Assembly (NCBI RefSeq): GCF_015461835.1 | Contig: NZ_JACOPX010000018.1 | Coordinates: 83,247-147,246, forward strand | DNA length: 64,000 bases | Reading direction: 5' to 3' | Source of the DNA: Pseudomonas neuropathica | GTDB lineage: Bacteria; Pseudomonadota; Gammaproteobacteria; Pseudomonadales; Pseudomonadaceae | Position numbers and translations under genes: made by a program | The notes under the pieces: generated by a model | What the model saw: only the letters and a program-made list of their open reading frames with translations | Told to the model about the DNA's origin: nothing | Databases searched by the model: none | In this document: positions 9,268 to 17,415 of the stretch, piece by piece | How the letters are laid out: each line of letters opens with the position of its first letter | How positions within the stretch are numbered: position 1 is the first letter of the stretch

Positions 9268-10125
9268 ATGCTGGACCTGGAATTGCTGAAAACCTTTGTC
9301 TGCGTGGTCGACGAAGGCAGCTTCACCCGCGCCGCCGAGCGCGTGCACCGCACCCAATCGACGGTCAGTCAGCAGGTGCGCAAACTCGAAGAGCTGGTCG
9401 GCCACGCCCTGCTGCTGCGCGACCGTACCGGGCTGAATGTCGCCGTCACCGAGCACGGCGAACTGCTGATCCACTATGCCCGCCGTTTGCTGGCGCTGTC
9501 CGCTGAAGCCAGCGAGGCGCTGGCCAGCGACCTCGACCTGGAAATCCTGCGTATCGGCATGCCGGAAGACTTCGACGCGCGGCGCATGGCGCTGATCCTC
9601 GCCGGCTTCACCCGCAGCCATCCGCAAGCACGGCTGGAAACCCTCAGCGGCATGAGCCTCGATTTGCGCCAGCGTCTGGATGCCGGCGACATCGACATCG
9701 CCCTGATCAAACGCGAACCCGACAGCGGCCCGGCGTGGGCGACCTGGCCGGAGCGGTTGGTGTGGGTCAAAGGCGCGGAGTTTGATTCGTCCGCTGGCGT
9801 GTTGCCGTTGGCGTTGTTTCCGCAAGGCTGCCTGTATCGGCAGCGCGCCATTCGTTTGCTCGACGTTGCCCAGCGCCCCTGGCGGGTGGCGTTTGGCAGT
9901 CACAGCCTGACCGGGATTCAAGCAGCGGTGGCTTCGGGACTGGGGGTGTCGGTGCTGCCGGTATCGGCGGTGTTGCCTGAGCATCAGGTGTGTACGGATC
10001 TGCCGGAGTTGGCGCCGACGGAATTGGCGTTGGTCAGTCGTGAGGGTGTGTTGAGCGGGTTACAGCGCGGTCTGGTGGAGTTTTTGCGTGGGGAGTTGGG
10101 GGTGGATGCCGGGGGATTCGCCTGA
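9268..10125 (+). CDS. LysR-family transcriptional regulator
   Basis: A 285-residue protein with the LysR N-terminal winged HTH (LELLKTFVCVVDEGSFTRAA, then RTQSTVSQQVRKLEELVG). A C-terminal periplasmic-binding-protein-like effector domain follows (about residues 90-285). It is divergently transcribed from the HAD/aldolase operon with 109 bp between. The gap holds a GATAGTG (9205-9211) / CACTATC (9249-9255) inverted pair that could be part of its operator. Its inducer is unknown. The next gene on the opposite strand ends 17 bases after its stop. Confidence 0.92.
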   Translation: MLDLELLKTFVCVVDEGSFTRAAERVHRTQSTVSQQVRKLEELVGHALLLRDRTGLNVAVTEHGELLIHYARRLLALSAEASEALASDLDLEILRIGMPEDFDARRMALILAGFTRSHPQARLETLSGMSLDLRQRLDAGDIDIALIKREPDSGPAWATWPERLVWVKGAEFDSSAGVLPLALFPQGCLYRQRAIRLLDVAQRPWRVAFGSHSLTGIQAAVASGLGVSVLPVSAVLPEHQVCTDLPELAPTELALVSREGVLSGLQRGLVEFLRGELGVDAGGFA

Positions 10126-10142
10126 AATCCCCCTTGCTTCTG

Positions 10143-10664
10143 TTATCGGGGTTTGTTGATTTCCCGCAGCAGATCCGCGACGGGAATGTTCATGGTGTTT
10201 GAGTAGTAGGGTTTGTAGCCGTAGGCGGTGACGACGACTTTGCAGGGGATTTGTTGTTTGTTGGCGAGGAGTTGGTTCAGTTCTGCCGCTGACAGATCTC
10301 TCTCCGTACTTCGGTCGCGGGAGGTTTCAGTGATAAATGTACGGGTCGAAAAGGAGAATTTGGAGCTGCCGCTTTCGCGTATATCAGAATCCACCAGCCC
10401 CACCGCAGAAAACTGAATAGCTTTGCCAACCGAAAAATCGTGGTCATCCGCTAACGCGCACCTCAATGTCCCCGAAGCCATCCCTTGCCTTTCGCCTCGG
10501 CCAAACAGGTTCAAAACATCCACATCGGATTGATATTTTATGACATATAAAAGGGAACTCGACCTATCTACGGACACATAACTCAAATTTGCCGGAGGCT
10601 GTAAATGGTCCTTTGCACATCCCGAACAGACAGCCAGAACCACACAAAGGAAAAACCTGTACAT
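10143..10664 (-). CDS. Putative lipoprotein, candidate immunity protein of the PAAR cassette
   Basis: A 173-residue protein with a short hydrophobic signal and a lipobox (VLAVCSGC, acylated Cys about residue 16), so it should be an outer- or inner-membrane lipoprotein facing the periplasm. I do not recognise a domain. The start lies on the stop of the upstream hydrolase: TGATG, with GGAG eight bases before this ATG (a GTG one codon earlier is possible), showing tight coupling. A periplasmic lipoprotein coupled to a PAAR-linked lipase-like gene is the common architecture of an immunity protein. That role is inference from position alone. Codon use is less GC-rich than in flanking genes. Confidence 0.7.
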   Translation of the reverse strand: MYRFFLCVVLAVCSGCAKDHLQPPANLSYVSVDRSSSLLYVIKYQSDVDVLNLFGRGERQGMASGTLRCALADDHDFSVGKAIQFSAVGLVDSDIRESGSSKFSFSTRTFITETSRDRSTERDLSAAELNQLLANKQQIPCKVVVTAYGYKPYYSNTMNIPVADLLREINKPR

Positions 10665-11392
10665 CACGGAAACTCCTTCATGATTGAATCAAATAGCAAG
10701 TCACTTGCAGACTTACCACCAGCGATTGGGGCGTTTAGCAATCCCAGTGCGTTGGCATGATTCGTGTCGACATTTACGTTAAGTGACGGTCCGCAGGAGA
10801 TAATCCATTTTTCCCCGAAGTCCGCGACCCCGTCTGATGGGTCTCTCTTGGAAGGTGTTGCCTTGATATTGATCCAATCAACCGAAACTGGCGCGGGACG
10901 TTCACGATAAATGTCTGAGCCCAGCCACACCAAAGCCCCTTCACCCACAGGATCCAGAGTGATCAGCATCTGAACCTTGTAACCCCAATCCGACATTATT
11001 TTGGACAGGTGCGCACCATTCCAGCCGCCGAGACTATGGCCAACGATATAGACGGGACAGCTTTTATACGGAATAAGGCTTAGCACGTGCCGTTGAATGT
11101 CCTGCTTTCCTCTGACTTCGTTGTAACCCAACCATTCCGATTTATATTTCCCTTCTCCCTTTAGTGTCTCGGTGCGCCTATCAAATGCGAGTCGGGCATC
11201 CTGGATGTTTTCATAAGGCCCCGAAAAATAATAACTCTCCTTATCTCCCGCACCTCCGATAAAAACCACAATCGCCTTGGTACTCTCCACCGGCACAGGC
11301 TTGTCACTGACATCCTTCTTGTCCGTCAGCGCATGTTCCTTGTGCAACCTGTAATTGTTGCCCTTCGCGCACGTTACCGTTTCAGCAGCCAT
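10664..11392 (-). CDS. PAAR-linked alpha/beta hydrolase, candidate type VI effector
   Basis: A 242-residue protein with the serine-hydrolase elbow GHSLGG (Ser120). An Asp follows in ITLDPVG (Asp147) and a His in VDTNHANA (His212), giving a plausible Ser-Asp-His triad. The pattern FIGGAGDKESYYF near residue 45 fits the oxyanion region. There is no signal peptide, as expected for cargo delivered by a secretion machine. It lies three bases after the PAAR gene and overlaps the lipoprotein gene. Phospholipase activity against target membranes is the natural guess but not proven; it could be an esterase of other use. Base composition is lower in GC than neighbours, a sign of transfer. Confidence 0.75.
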   Translation of the reverse strand: MAAETVTCAKGNNYRLHKEHALTDKKDVSDKPVPVESTKAIVVFIGGAGDKESYYFSGPYENIQDARLAFDRRTETLKGEGKYKSEWLGYNEVRGKQDIQRHVLSLIPYKSCPVYIVGHSLGGWNGAHLSKIMSDWGYKVQMLITLDPVGEGALVWLGSDIYRERPAPVSVDWINIKATPSKRDPSDGVADFGEKWIISCGPSLNVNVDTNHANALGLLNAPIAGGKSASDLLFDSIMKEFP

Positions 11393-11395
11393 GCC

Positions 11396-11893
11396 TCACT
11401 CCTCCAAAAACAACTTGATGGTTTCCGGCAGGTGCGAGCTGACTTGGTGAGTAAATCCGTTCGCGTCAGACACCCCATGTTCCAGACGCCCGTCAGCGCG
11501 CTGAATAACGTAAGGATGATCAGGCATGGGCTCACCAGTCACGTCATTGACCAGTTTCAACCTGTCAGTGAAATGCACCGGCATCGGTAACAGGCCACTG
11601 AATGGCGCGGCTGTCACCGTATCACCGATGATCACCGTGCCTGAACCGCCGATGACGACATTGCCGTGACCACCGGTGCTGTCCAACGTGGCGGCGTTCA
11701 AGCCATTGATGAACACCGTCGACGCAACAGCGCCGGTGATCGGGCTGCCGCAAGCAGATTTATCAGTCATTCGCGCAGCCGCCAGACCGTCGAAATTGAC
11801 ATTCGGCGAGCCACTGGCTATGGGATTGGTGCCATGTCCCGGCAATGGACAGGCGGTTGGATCGGTAACGCGGGCGGCGGGTTTTCCGCTCAT
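11396..11893 (-). CDS. PAAR-domain protein with C-terminal extension (type VI secretion tip)
   Basis: A 165-residue protein. Residues 1-95 are a PAAR domain, with the repeats AARVTDPTACPLPGHG, ASGSPNVNFDGLAAAR and GSGTVIIGDTV and the conserved His/Cys metal-ligand positions. PAAR proteins cap the VgrG spike of the type VI secretion system. Residues 105-165 form a short beta-rich extension (YVIQRADGRLEHGVSDANGF) of the kind that often recruits effectors. ATG 11893 has AAGGAGC six bases upstream; a longer open frame to 11980 lacks one. It is first in a three-gene operon with the hydrolase and lipoprotein. No other type VI genes are in the window. Confidence 0.88.
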   Translation of the reverse strand: MSGKPAARVTDPTACPLPGHGTNPIASGSPNVNFDGLAAARMTDKSACGSPITGAVASTVFINGLNAATLDSTGGHGNVVIGGSGTVIIGDTVTAAPFSGLLPMPVHFTDRLKLVNDVTGEPMPDHPYVIQRADGRLEHGVSDANGFTHQVSSHLPETIKLFLEE

Positions 11894-11978
11894 GAACAGC
11901 TCCTTGCAATGTAACGTGGTCATCCTTTCGGGGGCGCAAGCATGCGGGAGTTCGCCGGGTACTTCAAACCTCCAGACC

Positions 11979-12007
11979 AAAAAAGGCGCCCGATCGGGCG
12001 CCTTTTT
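11979..12007 (-). terminator. Bidirectional intrinsic terminator
   Basis: Palindrome GGCGCCCGATCGGGCGCC at 11985-12002 with A tract before and T tract after. It serves the RNase T2 gene ending at 12029. Confidence 0.85.
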
Positions 12008-12028
12008 GATACGTGGAAACCGCTCAGG

Positions 12029-12694
12029 TTAGCGCGACGGCGGCACCCGAATATCCCCCGCGCGGCACTGGGCTTTCACGCCCTTGCCACACGCGCCGAA
12101 CTGCAGATCCTTGCTCATGCACACGCGTACTTCCGACAGTTCCGGGCCGCTGCAAATGACGGCGATGCCATCCGCTGGAATCCCCGGGTTGGCCTTGCGG
12201 AACAGGTCAGCAATTTCCTGGGCTTCGAAGTAATAGGAGCTGCTGAACGGTTGCAGTTCCTGCGGGATTTTCACCGCTGCCACGGCTTTGTCCGCTTTGT
12301 CCAGATAGCCCATCGCGCCGAGGCCGCTGCAGGTGCCGTGTTTGGACCATTCGTGGTCGAGCAGTTTTTTGGTCGGGAACAGCGTCAGGCCCTGGCTGGT
12401 TTGCGCCGCGTTCAGCGTGGTCAGCGGCGGGCAGGATTCCGGCCAGCCACCCTTGGCGTATTGTGGCCACAAGCCGTGCAACACAAAGCCGTAGCCCTTG
12501 CCCGTGCACTGCGAGTCATCTTTGTGGGTCAGACAAAAGGTCGGCGACCAGGACAACGCCAGCAGGTAGTAATCGAATACCCCCGCCACCGATTCCGCCT
12601 GGGCCTTGCTGGACTGTGATTGGCGCGCCGAACTCAAACCGATGCTACCGGCCGTCAGCGCAATCACCGCCAAAATTGTAAACAGCTTTTTCAT
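12029..12694 (-). CDS. Secreted ribonuclease T2-family protein
   Basis: A 221-residue protein with an N-terminal signal (MKKLFTILAVIALTAGSIGL). Both catalytic segments of RNase T2 are present: CAS1 as FVLHGLWP (His73) and CAS2 as HEWSKHGTC (His114, His119). It has the paired cysteines of the secreted enzyme. It should cleave single-stranded RNA through 2',3'-cyclic phosphates in the periplasm or outside the cell. ATG 12694 has AAAGGAG eight bases upstream and gives a proper signal peptide, so the longer frame to 12799 is rejected. Its own terminator follows. The neighbouring PAAR cassette is probably unrelated. Confidence 0.92.
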   Translation of the reverse strand: MKKLFTILAVIALTAGSIGLSSARQSQSSKAQAESVAGVFDYYLLALSWSPTFCLTHKDDSQCTGKGYGFVLHGLWPQYAKGGWPESCPPLTTLNAAQTSQGLTLFPTKKLLDHEWSKHGTCSGLGAMGYLDKADKAVAAVKIPQELQPFSSSYYFEAQEIADLFRKANPGIPADGIAVICSGPELSEVRVCMSKDLQFGACGKGVKAQCRAGDIRVPPSR

Positions 12695-12859
12695 GTACCC
12701 ACTCCTTTGGGACGCCTGCGTCCATGGTTTTTGATCCTGACCGACTTGGCCAGCACTGATTTCGACACGCTTGTGTTGCAAGCGCATGACGCAAGGCAAA
12801 GCCGTACGCCGTTGAAAGGTCTACGATTAACAGGCAGCCACCAAACCAAGGGAACCAAA

Positions 12860-13330
12860 ATGAGTAAAGCAGACGAACTCGCCGCCAAACTCAAACAAAC
12901 CCGGCATACCCACGCGGATGCGGCACTGGAAATCGATTGCTGGCCTGCTCAGGTGTATGACTTGTACCACCGTATTGAGGCGTGGTTGCAGCCCGTCACC
13001 GAAGTAGGACTGAGGATTCGGCGAAATCCTACGCATGTTTGCGAAACTTCACCGGATGGTGAGGCGCATGACTACGCAATTGATCAACTGGTGATCGAGG
13101 CCAATGATCGAAGCCTGACATTCGATCCCATTGCGCGGTTTACCGAGGATGGCGCCGGGCGGGTGCAGATTACCCTGCCGGAAAGAAACACTTATCTGTT
13201 GCGAACCATCGATGAACACCACGAAAGCCACTGGTGGTTGCAAACCGTCGAAACCGGGCAGGAATTGGATGCCATCGCCCTGACCGAAAACAACTTGCTG
13301 CAGGTCGTGCAGGAAGGGCTTGGCCTCTAG
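12860..13330 (+). CDS. Conserved hypothetical protein upstream of PLD-like nuclease
   Basis: A 156-residue acidic, soluble protein that I do not recognise. It begins MSKADELAAKLKQTR at ATG 12860, just after AAGGGAACC, a moderate ribosome site; the open frame extends further upstream but without support. The sequence is mixed alpha/beta with a Trp/His-rich stretch near residues 115-125 (DEHHESHWWLQTVETG). It has no membrane segment and no signal. It ends 48 bases before the PLD-like gene on the same strand, so the two are probably co-transcribed and may act together. Confidence 0.7.
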   Translation: MSKADELAAKLKQTRHTHADAALEIDCWPAQVYDLYHRIEAWLQPVTEVGLRIRRNPTHVCETSPDGEAHDYAIDQLVIEANDRSLTFDPIARFTEDGAGRVQITLPERNTYLLRTIDEHHESHWWLQTVETGQELDAIALTENNLLQVVQEGLGL

Positions 13331-13378
13331 GATCGACAGCCCCGGCAGATCTTCTATTAACCTCTTAGAGTTGTACTG

Positions 13379-14344
13379 ATGACACGTCTGATTCAAAACC
13401 AGCAACAACTCGCTCAATGGGCGCGCGAAGTCAAAGGTTCATTGGACATTGCCGTCGCCTTTTGGGGCGAACGCGCCATAACGGAACTGGGTCTGGATCA
13501 ACGCCGAGGAGACGTCCGCATTCTCCTTGACTTGTCTGCAGGGGCGACGAACCCCGCAGTGGTCAGGCAACTGCTCCAACTGCATCCAGCGAACATTCGC
13601 AGCCTCCCTCGACTCCATGCCAAGGCTTACATTGGCGAAAACGAAATGATCGCAGGAAGCGCCAACGCATCAGCCAATGGCTTGGGCATTGAAGGTCAGG
13701 CAGCCAATCAATGGATTGAACTCGGCATCCTGACGGACGATACCGTAGCGATACAGGACGCAAAACGCTGGTTCGCTGAACGCTGGTCTGAGTCGGATGC
13801 CATCGATGTCGACAGTGCCTACTTCAAAAAAATCGAAGCGGCCTGGGCAGCCCGGCAAAAATTCCGGCAGGTGCAAGACACACAGCCAGACTCGCTGATC
13901 GCGGCGGCCATGAAAAACCCTGAAGCTTTCGGCTCGGAACGCTGGTTTGTCACTGTCGACATTCACGATATGTCCACCAAAGGCAAAAAGGCTCTGGCGC
14001 AGAAGTCGACGGAACAAGGGCAACCGGCATTTGGTTGGGAGAGCTGGAGCGATATCCCGCAGCATGCACACTTCATCAGCTTCTATCACGATGGCGAGCA
14101 GTTCTGCTTTGCAGAAGAGGACGGCGCCAATGAGCCAGTCTTCTACTCGGCTACCGGGCAAGCCGAGTTCATGCAGTATGTGAGCGCCAGCCATATCCCA
14201 GGCTACAAAAACAACCTGGGAGCGCTGCACGAATGGCTACCGCTGTTACACAAAGCCAAAGCGAGCACTGCCAACTGGAAGTCCGAGGGTGGAATGTGCA
14301 TGGATCTCGGGACGTTTGCCGCGTTAAACCTGTCAAAACTGTAA
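13379..14344 (+). CDS. Phospholipase D-like domain protein (putative nuclease)
   Basis: A 321-residue protein with one HKD-type active-site motif in the N-terminal third: RLHAKAYIGENEMIAGSANA, with His80, Lys82 and the Ser/Asn pair near 94-96. It follows a short Rossmann-like start (SLDIAVAFWGERAI). Proteins with one HKD motif dimerise to form the catalytic site and are often DNA nucleases rather than lipases. The C-terminal 200 residues are not recognised. There is no signal peptide, so it acts in the cytoplasm. It follows the 156-residue hypothetical gene and ends 73 bases before copA; the copper genes look like a separate unit. Confidence 0.75.
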   Translation: MTRLIQNQQQLAQWAREVKGSLDIAVAFWGERAITELGLDQRRGDVRILLDLSAGATNPAVVRQLLQLHPANIRSLPRLHAKAYIGENEMIAGSANASANGLGIEGQAANQWIELGILTDDTVAIQDAKRWFAERWSESDAIDVDSAYFKKIEAAWAARQKFRQVQDTQPDSLIAAAMKNPEAFGSERWFVTVDIHDMSTKGKKALAQKSTEQGQPAFGWESWSDIPQHAHFISFYHDGEQFCFAEEDGANEPVFYSATGQAEFMQYVSASHIPGYKNNLGALHEWLPLLHKAKASTANWKSEGGMCMDLGTFAALNLSKL

Positions 14345-14417
14345 TCCCCGCCTCAGCCAACTGAAAGCTGGCGCTGGTTAGCCTCCCCGTCATGAGTCAA
14401 ACGGGGATTTCCAGCAC

Positions 14418-16124
14418 ATGCCTTCCAACCCTTCACGACGCACCTTCGTCAAAGGCCTCGCCGCCGGCAGTCTGCTTGGTGGCCTGGGCCTGTGGCGCAC
14501 GCCGGTCTGGGCGCTGAATGCGCCCGGTCAACTGCATGAACTGAACGGCAGCGACTTCGAGCTGTTCATCGGCGAAACTGCGGCCAACTTCACTGGCAGC
14601 CCACGCACGGCGATGACCATCAACGGCAGCCTGCCCGGCCCTTTGCTGCGCTGGCGCGAAGGCGACACCGTAACGCTGCGTGTGCGCAACCGGCTCAGCG
14701 CCAGCACGTCGATTCACTGGCACGGCATTCTGCTGCCGGCGAACATGGACGGCGTGCCGGGCCTGAGCTTTCACGGCATCGAACCGGGCGGCGTGTACGT
14801 CTATCAATTCAAGGTGCGGCAGAACGGCACCTACTGGTATCACAGCCATTCCGGCTTGCAGGAACAGGCCGGCGTTTACGGCCCGCTGGTGATCGACGCC
14901 AAAGATCCTGAGCCGTTCCAGTACGACCGCGAGTTCGTGGTGATGCTCAGCGACTGGAGCGACGAAGAGCCGGCCAGCCTGATGAAGACCCTGAAAAAAC
15001 AATCCGACTACTACAACTTCCACAAACGCACCGTCGGCGATTTCATCAACGACGTCAGCGAAAAAGGCTGGGGCGCCACGGTGGCCGATCGCAAGATGTG
15101 GGCAGAAATGAACATGAATCCTACCGACATTGCCGACGTCAGTGGCGCCACCTACACCTTCCTGATGAACGGCCACGCGCCCGATTCGAACTGGACCGGC
15201 CTGTTCCGCCCCGGCGAAAAATTGCGCCTGCGCCTGATCAACGGCTCGGCCATGACCTATTTCGACGTGCGCATTCCCGGACTGAAAATGACCGTAGTCG
15301 CGGCGGATGGCTTGCACGTCAAACCGGTCAGCGTCGATGAACTGCGCATCGCGGTGGCCGAGACTTACGACGTCATCGTCGAGCCGGACGCCGAGGCGTA
15401 CACCCTGTTTGCCCAGGCCATGGATCGCAGCGGTTATGCCCGTGGCACCCTCGCCACTCGCGCCGGATTGTCGGCGCCGGTGCCAGCGTTGGACCCGCGA
15501 CCCTTGGTGACGATGGACGACATGGGCATGGCCGGCATGGATCACGGTTCGATGGACATGAGTGACATGGCGGGCATGGATCACTCGGCGATGGGCCCAA
15601 TGCAATCCCATCCCGACAGCGAAAAAGACAATCCGCTGGTCGACATGCAAGCCATGACCACCGCACCCAAACTCAACGACCCCGGCCTCGGCCTGCGCAA
15701 CAACGGCCGTCGCGTGCTCACCTACGCCGACCTGCGCAGCACCTTCGAAGACCCGGATGGCCGCGATCCGAGCCGCACGGTCGAACTGCACCTGACCGGC
15801 CACATGGAGAAATTCGCCTGGTCGTTCAACGGCATCAAATTCTCCGACGCCGAACCGCTGCGCCTGAAGTACGGCGAGCGTCTCCGCCTGGTGCTGGTCA
15901 ACGACACCATGATGACCCACCCGATTCACCTGCACGGCATGTGGAGCGATCTGGAAGACGAAAACGGCGACTTCCAGGTGCGCAAACACACCATCGATAT
16001 GCCGCCCGGCACGCGCCGCAGTTATCGCGTGACCGCCGACGCACTTGGCCGCTGGGCCTATCACTGCCACCTCCTGTACCACATGGAAACGGGCATGTTC
16101 CGCGAAGTGCGGGTGGAAGCATGA
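14418..16124 (+). CDS. copA: Periplasmic multicopper oxidase CopA (copper resistance)
   Basis: A 568-residue multicopper oxidase with a Tat signal (SRRTFVKGLAAGSLLGGLG). The four copper-ligand clusters are all present: HWHGILLP, YWYHSHSG, HPIHLHGMW and YHCHLLYHMETGM. A Met-rich insert near residues 370-400 (repeats of MAGMDHS and MDMSDM) is the typical Cu(I)-binding region of CopA/PcoA. It oxidises Cu(I) to the less toxic Cu(II) and sequesters copper in the periplasm. First gene of copABCD; its stop overlaps the copB start. The two-component genes are not adjacent but 45 kb away in this window. Confidence 0.97.
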   Translation: MPSNPSRRTFVKGLAAGSLLGGLGLWRTPVWALNAPGQLHELNGSDFELFIGETAANFTGSPRTAMTINGSLPGPLLRWREGDTVTLRVRNRLSASTSIHWHGILLPANMDGVPGLSFHGIEPGGVYVYQFKVRQNGTYWYHSHSGLQEQAGVYGPLVIDAKDPEPFQYDREFVVMLSDWSDEEPASLMKTLKKQSDYYNFHKRTVGDFINDVSEKGWGATVADRKMWAEMNMNPTDIADVSGATYTFLMNGHAPDSNWTGLFRPGEKLRLRLINGSAMTYFDVRIPGLKMTVVAADGLHVKPVSVDELRIAVAETYDVIVEPDAEAYTLFAQAMDRSGYARGTLATRAGLSAPVPALDPRPLVTMDDMGMAGMDHGSMDMSDMAGMDHSAMGPMQSHPDSEKDNPLVDMQAMTTAPKLNDPGLGLRNNGRRVLTYADLRSTFEDPDGRDPSRTVELHLTGHMEKFAWSFNGIKFSDAEPLRLKYGERLRLVLVNDTMMTHPIHLHGMWSDLEDENGDFQVRKHTIDMPPGTRRSYRVTADALGRWAYHCHLLYHMETGMFREVRVEA

Positions 16125-17005
16125 AGGGGCCGCTGATGACTCGACTCACTGCGTTTTCCTTGCTGCTGATCGGCAGCTCGGCGATGGCCGCCAGCGACAT
16201 GCCGGGCATGGATCACAGCCAGATGGCCGACATGGATCACTCGGCAATGCAAAGCATGGACGACGGCATGATGCAGCCCGCCGCCCCGACCGAAAGTCGC
16301 ACGCCGATCCCGCAGTTGACCGACGCCGACCGCGCCGCCGTATTCACCAGCCCCGGCGGTCATCAAGTCCACGACAGCGCGATCAACACGTACTTCCTCG
16401 CCGACAAACTCGAATGGCAGGACGCCGACGACGGCAGCGCGCTGGCCTGGGATCTGTCCGGCTGGATCGGTGGCGATATCGATCGTCTGTGGCTGCGCTC
16501 CGAAGGCGAGCGCAGCAACGGCAAGACCGAAGATGCCGAGCTTCAGGCGCTCTGGGGCCATGCAATATCTCCGTGGTGGGACGTGGTCAGCGGCGTGCGG
16601 CAGGACTTCAAACCCGGCGCGCCGCAGACCTGGGCCGCGTTCGGCCTGCAGGGCATGGCGCTGTACAACTTCGAAGCCGAGGCCACCGCGTTTATCGGTG
16701 AAGGCGGCCAGAGCGCGCTGCGGTTCGAGGGTGACTACGACATCCTGCTGACCAATCGCCTGATCCTGCAGCCCACCGCTGAAATCAACGTCTACGGCAA
16801 GAACGATGCACAACGCGGTATCGGTTCCGGGCTTGCCAACACCGAGGCGGGCCTGCGCCTGCGTTACGAAATCCGCCGCGAATTTGCGCCGTACATCGGC
16901 GTGACGTGGAACCGTACCTACGGCAACACCGCCGATTACGCCCGCGAAGAAAGCGAGGATCGCAGCGAAGCGCGCCTCGTCCTCGGCGTGCGGATGTGGT
17001 TCTGA
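16121..17005 (+). CDS. copB: Outer-membrane copper resistance protein CopB
   Basis: A 294-residue protein: signal peptide, a Met/His-rich N-terminal tract (MPGMDHSQMADMDHSAMQSM and following, about residues 30-55), then about 240 residues of beta-barrel-like sequence ending in LGVRMWF with a terminal Phe. It belongs to the CopB/PcoB outer-membrane family. The first ATG overlaps the copA stop (ATGA). A second ATG at 16136 has AAGGGG six bases before it and is an equally good start, giving 289 residues. It probably handles copper at the outer membrane together with CopA. Confidence 0.95.
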   Translation: MKGPLMTRLTAFSLLLIGSSAMAASDMPGMDHSQMADMDHSAMQSMDDGMMQPAAPTESRTPIPQLTDADRAAVFTSPGGHQVHDSAINTYFLADKLEWQDADDGSALAWDLSGWIGGDIDRLWLRSEGERSNGKTEDAELQALWGHAISPWWDVVSGVRQDFKPGAPQTWAAFGLQGMALYNFEAEATAFIGEGGQSALRFEGDYDILLTNRLILQPTAEINVYGKNDAQRGIGSGLANTEAGLRLRYEIRREFAPYIGVTWNRTYGNTADYAREESEDRSEARLVLGVRMWF

Positions 17006-17037
17006 ATTCCCATTAAAAAACACTCCAGAGGTCTTGC

Positions 17038-17412
17038 ATGCGCACCTTGAAAATCACCCTTGTACTCGCCAGCGGCTTGCTCCTCAGCAGCCTCGCTCAA
17101 GCCCACCCGAAACTGCTCTCGTCGACTCCCGCCGAAGGTGCTGACGGCGCCGCGCCCGGCAAGATCGAACTGCATTTTTCCGAGAACCTGTTGACGCAGT
17201 TCTCCGGCGCCAAACTGGTCATGACCGAAATGCCCGGCATGGCCCATTCGCCGATGCCAATGAAAGCCAAAGTCAGCGCCGGCAGCGATCCGAAAAGCAT
17301 GCAGATCACCCCGCTCGCGCCGCTGCCCGCCGGCACCTACCAAGTCCAATGGCGCGCAGTGTCTTCCGACACGCACCCGATCACCGGCAACGTCACGTTC
17401 AAAGTGAAGTGA
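17038..17412 (+). CDS. copC: Periplasmic copper chaperone CopC
   Basis: A 124-residue protein: Sec signal to about residue 22 (SSLAQA-H), so the mature protein starts with the copper-ligand His (HPKLLSSTP). The Met-rich loop MTEMPGMAHSPMPM near residues 62-75 is the Cu(I) site. The C-terminal YQVQWRAVSSDTHPITGNVTF segment is the CopC signature with the second Cu(II) ligands. It passes copper to CopD, whose gene begins four bases after its stop. Confidence 0.96.
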   Translation: MRTLKITLVLASGLLLSSLAQAHPKLLSSTPAEGADGAAPGKIELHFSENLLTQFSGAKLVMTEMPGMAHSPMPMKAKVSAGSDPKSMQITPLAPLPAGTYQVQWRAVSSDTHPITGNVTFKVK

Positions 17413-17415
17413 GCA

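Noticed and set aside
12620..12859. N-terminal extension of the hypothetical protein at 12860
   Set aside because: It would overlap the RNase T2 promoter and start, and the ribosome site supports ATG 12860.
14433..16082. 549-codon open frame opposite copA, and similar long frames opposite wzc (50648-52747), the pyruvyltransferase/GT4 pair (48496-50619) and yjbH (36068-37744)
   Set aside because: They are His/Gln/Arg-rich antisense shadows produced by high-GC codon bias, with no ribosome sites or recognisable domains.
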